A stretch of DNA of 64,000 bases. Source: Pseudoxanthomonas sp. JBR18 (lineage in GTDB: Bacteria; Pseudomonadota; Gammaproteobacteria; Xanthomonadales; Xanthomonadaceae). Below the pieces are notes generated by a model that worked only from the letters and a program-made list of their open reading frames with translations, made no database searches and was not told the origin of the DNA. How positions within the stretch are numbered: the stretch's first letter is position 1; each line of letters opens with the position of its first letter. Of the stretch, positions 9,367 through 19,900 are shown one piece after another. Both the position numbers and the translations under genes were made by a program. The stretch lies in contig NZ_CP116339.1 in the NCBI RefSeq assembly GCF_028198165.1, forward strand, positions 3,231,001 through 3,295,000. Reading direction: 5' to 3'.

Positions 9367-10392
9367 ATGAGCAACGCAACCCGCACCTTCACCGTCGCCG
9401 TCGTGGGCGCCACCGGCGCCGTCGGCGAGACCATGCTGTCCATCCTGGCCGAGCGCGACTTCCCGGTCGGCAAGCTGATCGCCCTGGCCTCGGCGCGTTC
9501 GGCCGGCGGCACGGTCGATTTCAAGGGCCAGAAGGTCGACGTGCTCGACCTGGCCACCTTCGACCCGACCGGCGTGGACATCGCACTCTTCTCCGCCGGT
9601 GGCGGGGTGTCCAAGGAATACGCGCCCAAGTTTGCCGCCGCCGGTGCGGTGGTCATCGACAACTCCTCGACCTTCCGCTACGACGACGACGTGCCGCTGG
9701 TGGTGTCCGAGGTCAATCCGCATGCGGCCAAGCACCGCCCGCGCGGCATCATCGCCAATCCCAACTGCTCGACCATGCAGCTGATGCCGGTGCTGGCCCC
9801 GATCCACCGCGAATACGGCATCACCCGCGTCAACGTGGCCACCTACCAGTCGGTGTCCGGCGCCGGGCGCTCGGGCATGGAAGAGCTGGGCAAGCAGACC
9901 GCGCAGCTGCTGGCCTTCCAGGAGATCGAGCCGCAGAAGTTCCAGGCCCAGATCGCCTTCAACCTGATCCCGCACATCGACGACTTCCAGCCCAACGGCT
10001 ACACCAAGGAAGAGATGAAGCTGGTCTGGGAGACCCAGAAGATCCTGGAGGACAAGAGCATCCTGGTGAACCCGACCGCCGTGCGCGTGCCGGTGTTCTA
10101 CGGGCACTCCGAGGCGGTCAACGTCGAGACCAGGAAGAAGCTCACTCCGGAGGCGGCGCGCGCCCTGCTGGCCGCCGCGCCGGGCGTGGAAGTGGTCGAC
10201 GAGCACAAGGCGGGCGGCTATCCGACCCCGGTGACCCATGCCTCGGGCCAGGACCCGGTCTTCGTCGGCCGCATCCGCGAGGACTTCTCGCACCCCAGCG
10301 CGATCAACCTGTGGGTGGTGGCCGACAACATCCGCAAGGGCGCCGCGCTCAACGCGGTGCAGCTGGCCGAACTGGTCGCCGCAGGCGGCTGA
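9367..10392 (+). CDS. asd: aspartate-semialdehyde dehydrogenase
   Basis: Reduces aspartyl-4-phosphate to aspartate semialdehyde with NADPH, the branch point for lysine/diaminopimelate, threonine and methionine. The 341-residue protein has the N-terminal nucleotide-binding motif VVGATGAVGETML near residue 11 and the catalytic cysteine Cys134 in NPNCSTMQ. Downstream conserved pieces include TYQSVSGAGRSGMEEL and RVPVFYGHSEAVNVET. It stands as its own unit, 104 bases after the preceding gene and 173 before fimV. Confidence 0.97.
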   Translation: MSNATRTFTVAVVGATGAVGETMLSILAERDFPVGKLIALASARSAGGTVDFKGQKVDVLDLATFDPTGVDIALFSAGGGVSKEYAPKFAAAGAVVIDNSSTFRYDDDVPLVVSEVNPHAAKHRPRGIIANPNCSTMQLMPVLAPIHREYGITRVNVATYQSVSGAGRSGMEELGKQTAQLLAFQEIEPQKFQAQIAFNLIPHIDDFQPNGYTKEEMKLVWETQKILEDKSILVNPTAVRVPVFYGHSEAVNVETRKKLTPEAARALLAAAPGVEVVDEHKAGGYPTPVTHASGQDPVFVGRIREDFSHPSAINLWVVADNIRKGAALNAVQLAELVAAGG

Positions 10393-10498
10393 AAGACCCG
10401 CCACGGCCGTGCCGATCGCCACGCGCGGTGGTCGCGCCGGTCGTGGCCGGGCGGGGATCGGGACGTCCGTTCACAGCGGTGGATCGGTCCGTGTCCTG

Positions 10499-10524
10499 GG
10501 CCCGGGATTTCAACCTCCCGGGCC
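10499..10524 (+). other. stem-loop between asd and fimV
   Basis: GGCCCGGGA (10499-10507) and TCCCGGGCC (10516-10524) form a perfect 9-bp stem with an 8-base loop. No T-tract follows, so it is not a standard intrinsic terminator. It lies just before a TATAGT (10533-10538) that may be the fimV -10 box, so it could end the asd transcript or act as a control site. Confidence 0.4.
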
Positions 10525-10565
10525 TGTACCGCTATAGTCGCGGCGTGAAATCGCAGGGGACGTTC

Positions 10566-12458
10566 TTGAAACTGGCTCGATTCAAACCCGTCGCGCGGGC
10601 GGCGTTGGCCGTTGCATTGCTGGCCATCAGTGGCGCCGCCATGGCCCTGGGCCTGGGCGAGATCCGGGTGAAGTCCAAGCCTGGCGAGCCGCTCGTGGCC
10701 GAGATTCCGGTGATCTCCAGCGCCCCGGGCGAACTGGACCAGCTGCGTGCGCGGCTGGCCTCGCCGGTGATCTTCGAGCGGGTGGGCCTGCAACGTCCGT
10801 CCGGGCTGGTCAGCCAACTGGACTTCGCCGTGGCGCTGTCCGACGACGGCAAGCCGGTCATCCGGGTGACCAGCCAGGACCCGGTGCAGACGCCGGCAGT
10901 CAGCTTCCTGATCGAGGTGGACTGGGGCCAGGGCCGCCTGGTCCGCGAGTATTCCGCGCTGGTCGGTGCGCCCGGTTCGGTGGCGGCCGCGGGGCAGCCA
11001 ACGATCCAGGCGCCCACGCCGGCGCCTTCCAGCCGGATCCAGCGTCCGACGCCTGCACCGGCGCCCGTGCAGGATGCGCCGGCGCCTGAAAGCACGACCG
11101 CATCTAACGCGCTTCCGCCGCCTAGGCCGTCCGCTGCGTCTGCACCTGCCGCAGCGCCGGTGTCCGGCAGCGTTCCGGAGACGGTCACCGTGCGCCAAGG
11201 CCAGGCCCTGTCGCAGATCGCGCGCGGGCTGGCGCAGGGCGGCACCCTGGACCAGACGATGATGGCCTTGCTGCAGGCCAATCCCGAGGCCTTCATCGGC
11301 GGCAACATCAATCGCGTGCGCAGTGGCGCGGTGTTGCGGGTGCCGCAGGCCGAACAGATCCAGGCCCTGGCCGCGGCCCAGGCCGCGGCGATGGTCCGGC
11401 AGCAGGTGTCCGACTGGCGCCAGGCGCGCCAGCCGATCCCGCAGCCGGCGAACGCGCTGGCCGAGCCGCCGGCGCCGGCCTCGGGGACGGCGCCCAAGGT
11501 GGCCGATGCACGACTTGAAATCGCACCGCCGGCGGCCGACGCCGCGCAGCGTGCAGGAACCACATCCGGCACCGATGCCGGAGGCGAGGGCGACATGCTG
11601 GCGAACGAACAACTGCGGCAGACCCGCGAGGACCTGGCCGCGCGCAATGCCGAGGTCCAGGAGCTCAAGGCCCAGGTGGCCGAACTGGAAAAGCTCAAGA
11701 GCCAACAGGCGCAGCTGCTGGCGATGAAGGACAGCGACCTGGCCGCCGCCCAGCAGCGCCTGGGGCAGGGCGCGCAGCCTGGGGTGCCGGTCTGGCTGTG
11801 GCTGGGCCTGGCCCTGGTGATCGTCGGCCTGGCCGCCTGGGTGCTCCTGCGCCGCCGGAGCGGGCCGCGTCCGGTGCCGGTCTACAAGGGGCCGCTGGTG
11901 GCGCCAGCCCCGGTCACGCCGCCGCCGCGCGAGGAAGTCGAGGCGTCGGTAGCGGGCGAGGCGGCGGACGCCCCGATCGCACCTGACCCGACGCCGGCCC
12001 CGCGCTACACCCCGAACTATGTCGACCCGACTCCGGTCGCGTCCCACGACGCGTCGCCTGCGCCGGCCGTTACTCCGACCTGGATGAGTCCGACGGCCAA
12101 GCCGACCTGGCACACGCCCAATGCCCCGCAACCGACGCTGGCGCAGATTGTGCCGGCATCGGCATCGGCATCGGCATCGGCGCCATCGTCATCGTCATCG
12201 TCATCGCCATCGCCCGCCGAGGCGCCGGTTACGGAAGCCGAGGTGGCACCGGCCGTAACGCCCGTCCAGACGCCGACGCCCGCGTCCACGCCCGCCGCCG
12301 CGCCGTCCGCAGGCGGGCGCGAGCGTCTGGAACTGGCCATCGCCTACCTCGACCTGGGCGATACCGAAGCCGCGCGTGCCCTGCTGGGCCAGGTGGCCGC
12401 CGGGGACGATCCGCAGGCCGCTGCCGAAGCCGCCCAGCTCCTGAACGAGCTGGGCTGA
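10566..12458 (+). CDS. fimV: FimV/HubP-type polar hub protein with LysM and TPR-like C-terminus
   Basis: Inner-membrane, peptidoglycan-binding scaffold that in related bacteria localises to cell poles and is needed for type IV pilus assembly and twitching. The start is taken as TTG 10566, because AGGGGA lies six bases before it and the first residues then form a signal peptide ending near ...[13 protein letters not shown] 10545 is an alternative. Order of parts in the 630-residue product: FimV N-domain ([20 protein letters not shown] near 27-46), Pro/Ala linker, LysM-like domain (about 205-255), coiled coil (about 350-395), membrane helix (about 408-430), acidic/Ser-Ala-Pro linker, and the conserved FimV C-terminal TPR-like motif ([13 protein letters not shown] near 587). 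A Ser-rich tract is encoded by hexanucleotide repeats. Confidence 0.88.
   Translation: MKLARFKPVARAALAVALLAISGAAMALGLGEIRVKSKPGEPLVAEIPVISSAPGELDQLRARLASPVIFERVGLQRPSGLVSQLDFAVALSDDGKPVIRVTSQDPVQTPAVSFLIEVDWGQGRLVREYSALVGAPGSVAAAGQPTIQAPTPAPSSRIQRPTPAPAPVQDAPAPESTTASNALPPPRPSAASAPAAAPVSGSVPETVTVRQGQALSQIARGLAQGGTLDQTMMALLQANPEAFIGGNINRVRSGAVLRVPQAEQIQALAAAQAAAMVRQQVSDWRQARQPIPQPANALAEPPAPASGTAPKVADARLEIAPPAADAAQRAGTTSGTDAGGEGDMLANEQLRQTREDLAARNAEVQELKAQVAELEKLKSQQAQLLAMKDSDLAAAQQRLGQGAQPGVPVWLWLGLALVIVGLAAWVLLRRRSGPRPVPVYKGPLVAPAPVTPPPREEVEASVAGEAADAPIAPDPTPAPRYTPNYVDPTPVASHDASPAPAVTPTWMSPTAKPTWHTPNAPQPTLAQIVPASASASASAPSSSSSSSPSPAEAPVTEAEVAPAVTPVQTPTPASTPAAAPSAGGRERLELAIAYLDLGDTEAARALLGQVAAGDDPQAAAEAAQLLNELG
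12155..12214 (+). repeat. hexanucleotide repeat tract inside fimV
   Basis: Four copies of GGCATC, a spacer GGCGCC, three copies of ATCGTC and two of ATCGCC in succession. They encode alternating Ser-Ala and then Ser-rich residues in the cytoplasmic linker. The unit is six bases, so slippage would change linker length without breaking the frame. Confidence 0.85.
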
Positions 12459-12481
12459 GCCCGCAGCAGGGGCCGCACGGG

Positions 12482-13273
12482 ATGCGTTACGCGCTTGGCG
12501 TCGAGTACGACGGCGGCGACTTCCAGGGCTGGCAGCGGCTGGAGAAGCCTGGTGCGCCGGTGCATACACCCAGCGTGCAGTCCACGCTGGAAGCCGCCCT
12601 GTCGACCGTGGCCAACGCGCCGATCGACACGGTCTGCGCCGGACGCACCGATGCCGGCGTGCACGGCCAGTGCCAGGTCGTGCACTTCGAAACCGACGTC
12701 GAGCGCACCCCGCGCGGCTGGACCCTGGGCGCCACCGCCAACCTGCCACCCTCGATCTGCGTGCGCTGGTGCAGGCCGGTGGCCCCTGATTTCCACGCGC
12801 GCTTTTCCGCGCGCGCGCGGCGCTATCGCTACGTGCTGTTGAACCGCCCCGTGCGTCCGGCGCTCGGGCGCCAGTTGCTGTCCTGGGAGCGCCTGCCGCT
12901 GGATGCCGAGGCGATGCACCGGGCCGCACAGGCGCTGCTGGGCGAGAACGACTTCTCCGCGTTCCGCACCGTGCACTGCCAGGCCCGGCACCCGATGCGC
13001 GAACTGCAGGCCATCCAGGTCACCCGCCAGGGCGAACAGGTGATCGTCGAGGTACAGGCCAATGCGTTTCTGCATCACATGGTGCGCAACATCGTCGGCT
13101 CGCTGCTGGTCGTCGGGCGCGGCGAGCAGCCGGAAGGCTGGATCGCGCGCCTGCTCGCCGGCCGCGACCGCACCGTGGCCGGCCCGACTGCACCCCCGCA
13201 GGGACTGGTCTTTGTTGGCCCGCTGTACGAGGCGCACTGGGGCCTGCCGGTGGAAGTCACGCTCGCCGGCTGA
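12482..13273 (+). CDS. truA: tRNA pseudouridine(38-40) synthase
   Basis: Isomerises uridine to pseudouridine at positions 38-40 in the anticodon arm of many tRNAs. The 263-residue protein has the family opening [16 protein letters not shown] and the catalytic aspartate Asp57 in GRTDAGVHG. Other conserved pieces are [14 protein letters not shown] (near 105) and [14 protein letters not shown] (near 197). It begins 23 bases after fimV, the usual fimV-truA-trpF order of the family, and is probably co-transcribed with trpF. Confidence 0.96.
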   Translation: MRYALGVEYDGGDFQGWQRLEKPGAPVHTPSVQSTLEAALSTVANAPIDTVCAGRTDAGVHGQCQVVHFETDVERTPRGWTLGATANLPPSICVRWCRPVAPDFHARFSARARRYRYVLLNRPVRPALGRQLLSWERLPLDAEAMHRAAQALLGENDFSAFRTVHCQARHPMRELQAIQVTRQGEQVIVEVQANAFLHHMVRNIVGSLLVVGRGEQPEGWIARLLAGRDRTVAGPTAPPQGLVFVGPLYEAHWGLPVEVTLAG

Positions 13274-13328
13274 GCGAGGTGGTGCGCTGCCCGCTTAGAC
13301 TGGCGACCCGCTGACCGCCAGGTTTCCC

Positions 13329-13952
13329 ATGCAGACGCGCATCAAGTTTTGCGGCATGACCCGTCCCCAGGACGTGCGCCTGGCGGTGGAACTGGGCGTG
13401 GACTACATCGGCCTGATCTTCGCGCGCAGCCCGCGCAGGCTTTCGATCGAGCAGGCGTGCGAACTACGCGCGCTGATTCCCGACAGCATCGGCGCGGTCG
13501 CGCTGGTCATGGATCCGGGCGTGGAGGAGGTCGCGGCGATCGTCGAACACGTCCGCCCGGACCTGCTGCAGTTCCATGGTGGCGAGTCCGACGGTTTTGC
13601 CGCGGCGTCCGGGGTGCCTTTCCTCAAGGCCCTGCCGATGGGCGGGACGCTGCAGGCGGAGGCCGCCATGCAGGCCTACCCCTCGGCGTGGGGTTTCGTG
13701 CTCGACAGCCATGTGCCCGGAGGCACCGGTGGCAGCGGCAAGACCTTCGACTGGGCGCGCTACCCGCGCGCGGCCGGGCGCCCCTGCCTGCTGGCCGGCG
13801 GCCTGACCGCCGACACCGTCGGCAACGCGGTGCGCAGTGCGCGCCCTTGGGGCGTGGATGTCGCCAGCGGCATCGAGTCGGCCCCTGGCCACAAGGACCC
13901 GGAGGCGATGCAGCGCTTCGTGCAGGCCGTGCGCGAGGCCGATGCCGGCTGA
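13329..13952 (+). CDS. trpF: phosphoribosylanthranilate isomerase
   Basis: Third step of tryptophan synthesis: Amadori rearrangement of phosphoribosylanthranilate. The 207-residue TIM barrel shows the catalytic Cys8 in KFCGMTRPQD and the family pattern VDYIGLIFARSPRR. The late segments LDSHVPGGTGGSGKTFDW and LLAGGLTADTVGNAV supply the general acid aspartate and phosphate-binding glycines, and VDVASGIESAPGHKD closes the site. It is separated from trpB-trpA by a 10-kb operon and a LysR gene. Confidence 0.96.
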   Translation: MQTRIKFCGMTRPQDVRLAVELGVDYIGLIFARSPRRLSIEQACELRALIPDSIGAVALVMDPGVEEVAAIVEHVRPDLLQFHGGESDGFAAASGVPFLKALPMGGTLQAEAAMQAYPSAWGFVLDSHVPGGTGGSGKTFDWARYPRAAGRPCLLAGGLTADTVGNAVRSARPWGVDVASGIESAPGHKDPEAMQRFVQAVREADAG

Positions 13953-13968
13953 GGTCGCGTGCCGCGCG

Positions 13969-13998
13969 TTGCCACCGCTGCCCATCGGCTGGAATAAT
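13969..13998 (+). promoter_or_regulatory. candidate sigma-70 promoter of the flotillin-ATPase-TelA operon
   Basis: TTGCCA (13969-13974) and AATAAT (13993-13998) are separated by 18 bases in the 152-base gap after trpF. The AT-rich -10 stands out in GC-rich surroundings. The predicted start leaves a leader of about 95 bases before ATG 14105. Confidence 0.45.
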
Positions 13999-14104
13999 CG
14001 GGGACGTGTCGCGCCAGGCTGGCGCAGCGACAAGGGGTCGCTCGGGGAAGGCACGCAGGACACCACGCGTGGCGCGAACCGCGCGGGGCAGGGGAATCGA
14101 AGGA

Positions 14105-14782
14105 ATGTTGGAGTTTCTGTCTGTCGCGTTGAGCTGGCCCACGTTGCCGTACAGCATAGTGCTGGGCTTCTCGGTCGCGTACTGGCTGCTGGCCGCCACG
14201 GGCATCGTCGATGCCGATGGCCTGCACGGCGGCGATGTGCATCACGCCGACCTCCATCTGGATGGCGACCACGCGCTGCATGGCGTCTCGGGGATGTTCG
14301 CCCGCCTGGGCCTGGGCGGCGCGCCGGTGATGCTGGTGGTGGCGCTGGTCGCCTTCTTTGGCTGGACGGTCACCTATTTTGGCCACCTGTTCTTCCTCCA
14401 GCATGTCGGTCCCGCGCTGCGCTGGGGGCTGGGGGCGCTGCTCGCGCTGGCGGCGCTGATCCCGGGCGTGGCTGCCAGCGCCCTGGTGCTGCGGCCGATC
14501 CGGCGCCTGTTGCTCAAGCTGCGTCCCGTCGAGCAGGCCGCCACCCTCGGTCGCGCCGGCGTGGTGGTGTCGCCGCGCGTCGATGCGGCGTCCGGTCGCG
14601 CCAGCGTCGATGACGGTGGTGCCGGCCTGCTGCTGCAGGTGCGCACCGCGCCCGGCCAGGAACTCGCACGGGGAGACCGTGTGCTGCTGGTGGACTACGA
14701 CGCCACCCACAACCATTACCACGTCGTCCGTGAGTCGGACGCGCTGTTGCCTGCTGCGTCGGATACGCGGCATCTGCCCTGA
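14105..14782 (+). CDS. YqiJ/NfeD-like membrane protein with C-terminal OB-fold
   Basis: A 225-residue membrane protein that, by position and architecture, is the usual partner of the flotillin encoded next. It has an N-terminal hydrophobic segment (about 11-35), a His/Asp-rich stretch (GGDVHHADLHLDGDHALHG near 40-58), two or three further helices (about 66-125), and a soluble C-terminal beta domain with LGRAGVV...ASVDDGG...LARGDRVLLVDYD, the layout of an NfeD/YqiJ OB-fold. Such proteins are membrane partners of SPFH proteins. ATG 14105 lies well after the trpF stop; the longer reading upstream overlaps trpF. First gene of a five-gene operon; 13 bases to the next start. Confidence 0.75.
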   Translation: MLEFLSVALSWPTLPYSIVLGFSVAYWLLAATGIVDADGLHGGDVHHADLHLDGDHALHGVSGMFARLGLGGAPVMLVVALVAFFGWTVTYFGHLFFLQHVGPALRWGLGALLALAALIPGVAASALVLRPIRRLLLKLRPVEQAATLGRAGVVVSPRVDAASGRASVDDGGAGLLLQVRTAPGQELARGDRVLLVDYDATHNHYHVVRESDALLPAASDTRHLP

Positions 14783-14795
14783 GGAGAAGTACCAG

Positions 14796-16817
14796 ATGAG
14801 TTTTGCCACCCTTGCCCCGTTCGTGATCGGCGTCGGCATCCTGCTGGTGCTGCTGCTGGGCATCGCCGGCCTGTTCAAGGCCTTCTACCGCAAGGTCGAC
14901 CAGGGCGTGGCCCTGATCGTCAATGACATGAGCGCCACGCCCAAGGTGCATTTCACCGGCGCGCTCATCATTCCGGTGCTCTATCGCGCCGAGCAGATGC
15001 AGATCAGCCTGATCACCCTGCAGGTGGACCGCCGTGGCAAGGAAGGCCTGATCTGCCGTGACAACATGCGCGCGGACATCGCCGTGGCCTTCTACCTGCG
15101 CGTCAACGAGACCCAGGCCGACGTGCTGCGAGTGGCCAAGGCCATCGGTGCCGACCGGGCCTCGGACAAGGACGCGGTCGATGAGCTGTTCAACGCCAAG
15201 TTCTCCGAGGCGCTCAAGACGGTCGGCAAGAAGTTCGACTTCACCGAACTGTTCGAGAAGCGCCAGGAGTTCCGCGATGAGATCGTCGCGGTGATCGGCA
15301 ACGACCTCAACGGCTATGTGCTCGAAGACGTGGCCATCGATTACCTGGAGCAGACACCCAAGGCGCTGCTGGATCCGTACAACATCCTGGACGCCGAGGG
15401 CATCCGCAAGATCACCGAGCTGACCGCTGCGCAGAACGTGGTGACGAACGAGCTGGAGCAGAACGAGCGCCTGGCCATCACCAAAAAGAACGTCGAGGCG
15501 CGCGAAGCGACCCTGGCGCTGGAGCGGCAGCAGGCCGAGGCCGAGGCCCGCCAGAAGCGCGAGGTGGAGACCATCCGCGCGCGCGAGGAGGCCGAGACGC
15601 TCAAGGTGCAGGAGGAGCAGCGCCAGCTGGCCGAGAACGCGCGCATCGAAGCGCAGCAGCTGATCGACATCCGCGAGCAGAACCGCCTGCGCGAGGTCGA
15701 GGTCGCCGAGCAGAACCGCCAGCGTGCGGTCGCCATCGAGGCCGAGCGCGTGGCCCGGGCGCGCGCGCTTGAGCAGGTCACTACCGATCGCGAGGTCCAG
15801 CTGCAGGGCGTGGAGCGCGACAAGGTCGTGGAGAACGGCAAGATGGACGTGGCCAACATCACCCGCGAGCGCATCGCCATCGACAAGACCGTGGCCCAGG
15901 AAGAAGAGCGCATCAAGGAGGTGCGCGAGGTCTCCGAGGCCGACCGCCAGAAGCAGGTCACCATCCTGGAAGCCGAAGCCAAGGCGCAGGAGCTGCTGGT
16001 GCGCCAGGTCAAGGAAGCGCAGGCCCGCGAGACGGCGGCCAAGCATCGTGCCGTGGAGCTGACCACTCTGGCCCAGGCCGAGTTCGAAGCCGCCGGCCGC
16101 CAGGCCGAGGCCAAGAAGGTCCTGGCCGACGGCATCCGCGCCGAGCAGGCCGCCCCCGGTCTGGCCGACGCCCAGGTCAAGGAGGCCTCCGCACTGGCCA
16201 TCGAGAAGGTCGGCGTGGCCGAGGCGCGCGTGATCGAGGCCAAGGCCGAGGCCAACCTCAAGCAGGGCACCACCGAGGCACGCGTGCTGGCGCAGACCCT
16301 GGAAGCCCGGGCGCAGGGCGAGGAGCAGATGGGCAAGGCCAAGGCCAGCGCCACCGAATCGCTGGGCCTGGCCGAGGCCAGCGTGGTGGAGAAGAAGCTC
16401 TTCGCCGAGGCCCAGGGCCTGACCCGCAAGTTCGAGGCCATCGGCTCGCTCAGCGACACCGCGCGCGGCCACGAGGAGTTCCGCATGATGCTGGACACCA
16501 GCCTCAAGCAGGCCCTGGCGTCCATCGACGCCGGTCGCGAAGTGTCCAAGGAAAACGCCGAGGTCATCGCCACCGCGCTGCGCAACGCCGACATCGACCT
16601 GGTGGGCGGCGATGGCGGCATGTTCGACAACCTCATCAAGGCCGTCTCGCTGGGCAAGTCGATCGAGGGACTGGCCGACAAGAGCCCAATCGTGCAGGAC
16701 CTGATGCAGCGTTACCTGGGGGTGCAGCGTCCCGGGGCACCGGCGCGTTCCCTGGGCAACGGCGTTGGCGATGCCGATAAGGGCGCTGCGCACGGCGTCT
16801 CGCTGGACAACGCCTGA
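14796..16817 (+). CDS. flotillin-like SPFH protein (YqiK family)
   Basis: A 673-residue membrane scaffold of the flotillin family, which forms membrane-bound oligomers and organises membrane microdomains. It has an N-terminal membrane helix (about 8-28), an SPFH/band-7 domain (about 35-195, with ITLQVDRRGKEGLICRDNMRADIAVAFYLRV-type pattern), a long Ala/Glu/Arg-rich coiled coil (about 220-560) and a C-terminal flotillin segment (about 560-650). GAGGAG just upstream of ATG 14796 is a good ribosome-binding site. It lies between a YqiJ-like partner and a giant AAA ATPase. In E. coli the yqiJ-yqiK pair stands without such an ATPase. Confidence 0.85.
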   Translation: MSFATLAPFVIGVGILLVLLLGIAGLFKAFYRKVDQGVALIVNDMSATPKVHFTGALIIPVLYRAEQMQISLITLQVDRRGKEGLICRDNMRADIAVAFYLRVNETQADVLRVAKAIGADRASDKDAVDELFNAKFSEALKTVGKKFDFTELFEKRQEFRDEIVAVIGNDLNGYVLEDVAIDYLEQTPKALLDPYNILDAEGIRKITELTAAQNVVTNELEQNERLAITKKNVEAREATLALERQQAEAEARQKREVETIRAREEAETLKVQEEQRQLAENARIEAQQLIDIREQNRLREVEVAEQNRQRAVAIEAERVARARALEQVTTDREVQLQGVERDKVVENGKMDVANITRERIAIDKTVAQEEERIKEVREVSEADRQKQVTILEAEAKAQELLVRQVKEAQARETAAKHRAVELTTLAQAEFEAAGRQAEAKKVLADGIRAEQAAPGLADAQVKEASALAIEKVGVAEARVIEAKAEANLKQGTTEARVLAQTLEARAQGEEQMGKAKASATESLGLAEASVVEKKLFAEAQGLTRKFEAIGSLSDTARGHEEFRMMLDTSLKQALASIDAGREVSKENAEVIATALRNADIDLVGGDGGMFDNLIKAVSLGKSIEGLADKSPIVQDLMQRYLGVQRPGAPARSLGNGVGDADKGAAHGVSLDNA

Positions 16818-16927
16818 TCGCGCGGGTGATGACCACGCACCAGAGTGGATGCGTGTCGCCGTGATCCCGCTAGGCCGCGCATCGGTACGCGGCCGCTGGC
16901 CCGCCTGACGCAAGGAACCGCTGCACC

Positions 16928-19900
16928 ATGTCCGATCCGCACATCGCTCCCGAGACGCCCGAGCAGGGCCGCGCACAGGGCCAGGTTGATCAGGCCGTCG
17001 CCCGTGGCGGCGCCTACGAGGTCCTGCGCCGGCGCCTGAGCGAGCAAGGGGCGCGCCTGCGCCAGGTGGTCGATGGCCTCAATGCACGGCGCCTGGCCGA
17101 GTTCGGTGACAGCCGCCTGGAGGTCGCAGGCCGGTTCCGCATCCGCACCGAGAACAACTGCGTCGGCCGTGACGTGGTCCAGGTCGGCGCGGACATGCTG
17201 CTCTTTGGCTACAACGTGTTCATCGGGTTGAAGACTCAGACCCGGATCGAGGATGTGTTCGGCCTGTACCGGCTGGTCGAGGGAACCGAAGGCTACGATG
17301 TGGTGCCGGTGGCCGCAGCGGACAGCTTCCTGGGGCAGGCCGGCTTCGTCCACGACTTCACCGAGCTGTACGCCTACTACAAGCATGCCCGCCTGCTGCA
17401 GCTGATCGTGGAGGGCGGAAAGCTGCTGGCCGCCTTCCAGATCGGCGAGCGCAGTACCGATGTGCGTGTGTTCCGCTGGGCGATCGACAGCGACGGCACG
17501 CTGAGCTACCTGGACGCGCGCGGCGAGCGCGACATCGCGCTGCCGCCGCCGTTCGATTTCGAATGGACCCGGGCCACGCGCGAGCTGGCCGTCACCGGCC
17601 GCCACACGCATCTGAACATCCTCGACACGTTGTTCGTGGAAACCACCGGCGGAGACCTGACCATCAAGGTGGAGAACAACACCGAGACCGGGCAGGGCAT
17701 CTACAGCGAACCGGTCGAGGACGCCACTCAGTCGCTTGACGATGCCCAGTTCGACTTTGCCCGGGTCGGCACGCTGGTCCTGCTCAAGGTGCTGCCCTAT
17801 CGCGAGACCGCCTGGCGCGGAATGATCTACAACACCCTGACCGGGCACCTGGTGCGCAACGATGCCATCGTCCAGGCCTGCGTGCAGCTGCCCGAGGATC
17901 ACGGCATCCTCTTCCCGGGCGGCTATTACCTGCAGGGCGGCGAGCACAAGGCCTTCGATGCCTCCATGGACGGGATGCAGTTCAAGCGGGCGATCCGCTC
18001 GCCCAACGGCGAGGACGTGCTCTACATCTTCTACGAACGCGAGGGCGGCCGGTCGGCGCTGTTCGTTTACAACACCATCCAGCGGGCGCTGCAGAACCCG
18101 GTGTTCGGGCACGGCTACGCGCTGCTGCAGGACGGGCGCATGGTGCTGTTCCACGCCGAGGGCGATCAACCCACGCGCATCCACCCGATGCAGGTGTGGC
18201 TGACGCCCTTCACCAGCGACGAGTTCGCCGCCGCGCGGCCGGCCAGCAACAGCTTCATGGGCCGGATCGGCAACGCCGAGCTGGTCCGGGGCATTTCCAA
18301 TCTGCTGGGGCTGAGCCGCGATATCGAGGGTCGTGATGTCTCGGTGCAGCGTTACGAGCGCTTGGTGGGCGATGCGCGGCGTTTGTTCGATGCGCATCAC
18401 TGGCTGGACGACGCGCATTGCGATGGTGCGGCCACGCTGCTGCGCGAGATCACCGCCACCGGCGAGTCGGTGCTGGACGAATACGAAAAGGTCCAGGCCA
18501 TCCGCCAGCAGTCCGACCAGGCCATGGCCGAAGCGGTGTCCGCGCACAAGGCGCTGCTGGCCCGCCTGCAGCCGGAGAACTGGACGGCGGTGCAGGAATT
18601 CGTCGATGCGCTCAATGCCATCGGTGCTCAGCGTGGACACCTGCTGACCATTCGCGAATACCGCTACATCGACACCGACGCTATCGATGCCATGGCCGCT
18701 GCCTTGTCCGAGGCGCATGCGCGCGTGGGCGCGGCGACGGGTGCGTTTCTCGCCGGCGAGGCCGCGCTGGTGCCATTCAACGAACGCCTGGAGGCGATGG
18801 ATGCCGGCGTACAGGCGGCGACCAGCGCGCGCCAGCTGGCCGAGCAGCTTGAAGCGATGCAGGCCATGTCGGCCGACCTGGACATGCTGTCCGAGCTGAT
18901 GGCCGGCCTGAAGGTCGACGATGCCACCCAGCGCACGTTGGTGGTTGAGGCGATCTCGGCGATCTATGCGCGCCTCAACCAGGCCCGCGCGCGCGCCGAA
19001 CAGCGGCGCAAGTCGCTGGGTTCGGCCGAAGCCGTGGCCCAGTTCGGCGCGCAGTTCGCATTGTTCGGCCAGGCCATCACCAGCGCGCTGTCGCTGGCCA
19101 GCGATCCCGAGCGCGCCGACGAGCAGCTCTCGCGACTGATGGTCCAGCTGGAGGAGCTGGAAAGTCAGTTCGGCGAACACGAGCAGTTCCTGGGCGACAT
19201 CTTGGCCAAGCGCGAGGAACTGATCGAGGCGTTCGAGACCCACAAGCAGGCGCTGCTGGACGATCGCCAACGCAAGGCGCAAGCGGTGATGGACGCGGCC
19301 AGCCGCATCCTCGATGGCCTGGGCCGGCGCACCGAGCGCTTCACCAGCGCCGACGAGCTCAATGCCTTCTTCGCCGGCGATCCACTGATTCTCAAGCTGC
19401 GCGAACTGGCCGAGCGCCTGCGCGGCTATCGCGACAGCGTCAAGGCCGACGACATCGAGTCGCGGCTCAAGGCCACCCGCGACCAGGCCGTGCGTGCGCT
19501 GCGCGACCGCAGCGAGCTGTTCGAGGCCGGCGGCAACGTGGTCAGGCTGGGGCCGCGCCACCGCTTCAGCGTCAATACCCAGCCGCTGGACCTGACCATC
19601 CTGTCGCGTGGCGATGCGCTGGCCCTGCACCTGACCGGCACCGATTTCCTCGAGCCGATCGACGACCCAGCGCTGGCACCGCTGCAGCCCTACTGGCAGG
19701 TGGCGCTGGATTCCGAATCCCCGGCGCTGTATCGCGGCGAATACCTGGCCGGCAGCGTGCTTGAAGCTGCGCTCGGCGGCCACGATGGCCTGGACCTGGC
19801 CACGCTGGCGCACCAGGCGGCCGAACCGGACGCGCTGGCCAAGGTGGTGCGCGACTTCGCCGCGCCGCGCTATCGCGAAGGCTACGAGCGCGGCATCCAC

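Noticed and set aside
9159..10565. Long frame running from inside the dehydrogenase, through asd, into fimV
   Set aside because: It overlaps asd in another frame; only the part from the TTG with its ribosome-binding site and signal peptide is fimV.
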